Positions 14,443 to 14,669 of a DNA stretch of 14,669 nucleotides are shown here, one piece after another; within the stretch, counting starts at the first letter, position 1, and each line of letters begins with the position of its first letter. The stretch is taken from contig JAURLB010000110.1 in assembly GCA_030831445.1 (NCBI GenBank), positions 1-14,669 on the forward strand, in the 5' to 3' direction. The notes beneath the pieces were generated by a model. That model saw only the letters and a list, made by a program, of their open reading frames with translations, searched no databases and had not been told where the DNA came from. The DNA is from Candidatus Nanopelagicales bacterium (GTDB taxonomy: Bacteria > Actinomycetota > Actinomycetes > S36-B12 > UBA5976). Made by a program: the position numbers and the translations under genes.

Positions 14443-14669
14443 ATGGCAGGCACAGTTCCAGGAAATGATCGCGTGAAGGCGCTAGAAAGCGCTCTATCCC
14501 AGATTGAGAAGCAGTTCGGCAAAGGCTCAGTAATGCGCCTTGGCGATGAAGGTCGACCACCCATTGAGGTGATTCCAACTGGCTCAATTGCCCTCGATAT
14601 TGCACTAGGCATTGGCGGACTTCCGAAGGGACGCGTCATTGAGGTATATGGTCCAGAATCTTCAGGTAA
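14443..14669 (+). CDS. recA: Recombinase RecA, 3' partial
   Basis: DNA-dependent ATPase for homologous recombination and LexA self-cleavage in the SOS response. The first 75 codons are present; the window ends inside the Walker A motif (GPESSG, the lysine codon is cut). [19 protein letters not shown] and [20 protein letters not shown] are the standard RecA N-terminus. The ATG has AAGGAG 6 nt upstream and is preceded by an SOS box and a putative promoter. Confidence 0.97.
   Translation, partial: MAGTVPGNDRVKALESALSQIEKQFGKGSVMRLGDEGRPPIEVIPTGSIALDIALGIGGLPKGRVIEVYGPESSG

Overview
The window is a gene-dense segment of an actinobacterial chromosome. Gene order (M16 peptidase, dapB, thyX, dapA, rnj, ftsK, RodZ-like gene, rimO, pgsA, cinA-type gene, clgR-like gene, DUF3046, recA) is the conserved core cluster that lies between pnp and recA in Actinomycetota. 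The ThyX resembles the Streptomyces type, the RNase J resembles the mycobacterial one, and DUF3046 is an actinobacterial family. Base composition by eye is moderate (about half GC or slightly less, not computed), intergenic gaps are minimal and stop/start overlaps are frequent. This suggests a streamlined, lower-GC actinobacterium, possibly of the freshwater Nanopelagicales (acI) kind; the lineage is an inference.

Layout. 2-2472 (+): an M16 zinc peptidase (5' end outside the window), dapB and a small membrane/TPR protein, tightly coupled. 2469-4130 (-): a three-gene cassette reading, in its own direction, OmpR-type regulator, azlC, azlD. It sits inside the otherwise conserved cluster, converging on the TPR gene with overlapping stop codons and diverging from thyX. 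4303-7605 (+): thyX, dapA and rnj. 7665-12667 (+): ftsK, a RodZ-like gene, rimO and pgsA. 12660-14308 (+): standalone CinA C-terminal amidohydrolase, ClgR-like regulator, TetR-like regulator and DUF3046 protein. 14309-14442: the recA control region. 14443-14669: start of recA, cut by the window edge. No stretch longer than 300 bases lacks a gene, and I see no tRNA, rRNA, CRISPR array, insertion sequence or convincing intrinsic terminator.

Together the genes cover lysine/diaminopimelate synthesis (dapA, dapB), thymidylate synthesis (thyX), RNA decay (rnj), chromosome segregation at division (ftsK), envelope biogenesis (pgsA, RodZ-like), ribosome modification (rimO), pyridine-nucleotide salvage (CinA C-terminal enzyme) and stress/DNA-damage control (ClgR-like, recA). 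The most interesting items are: (1) the OmpR-family regulator whose receiver lacks the phosphoacceptor aspartate (Ala53) and which is coupled to an AzlCD amino-acid exporter; (2) a recA promoter carrying both a LexA-type SOS box and a separate element resembling the LexA-independent mycobacterial recA promoter, a short distance downstream of a ClgR-like gene; (3) the -Ala-Ala C-terminus of that ClgR-like protein, a likely Clp-protease degron; (4) a perfect 9-bp inverted repeat over the presumed ftsK promoter; (5) repeated TAGnCT -10 elements, two of them exactly 6 nt before a start codon, implying leaderless mRNAs. I did not find an entirely new system.
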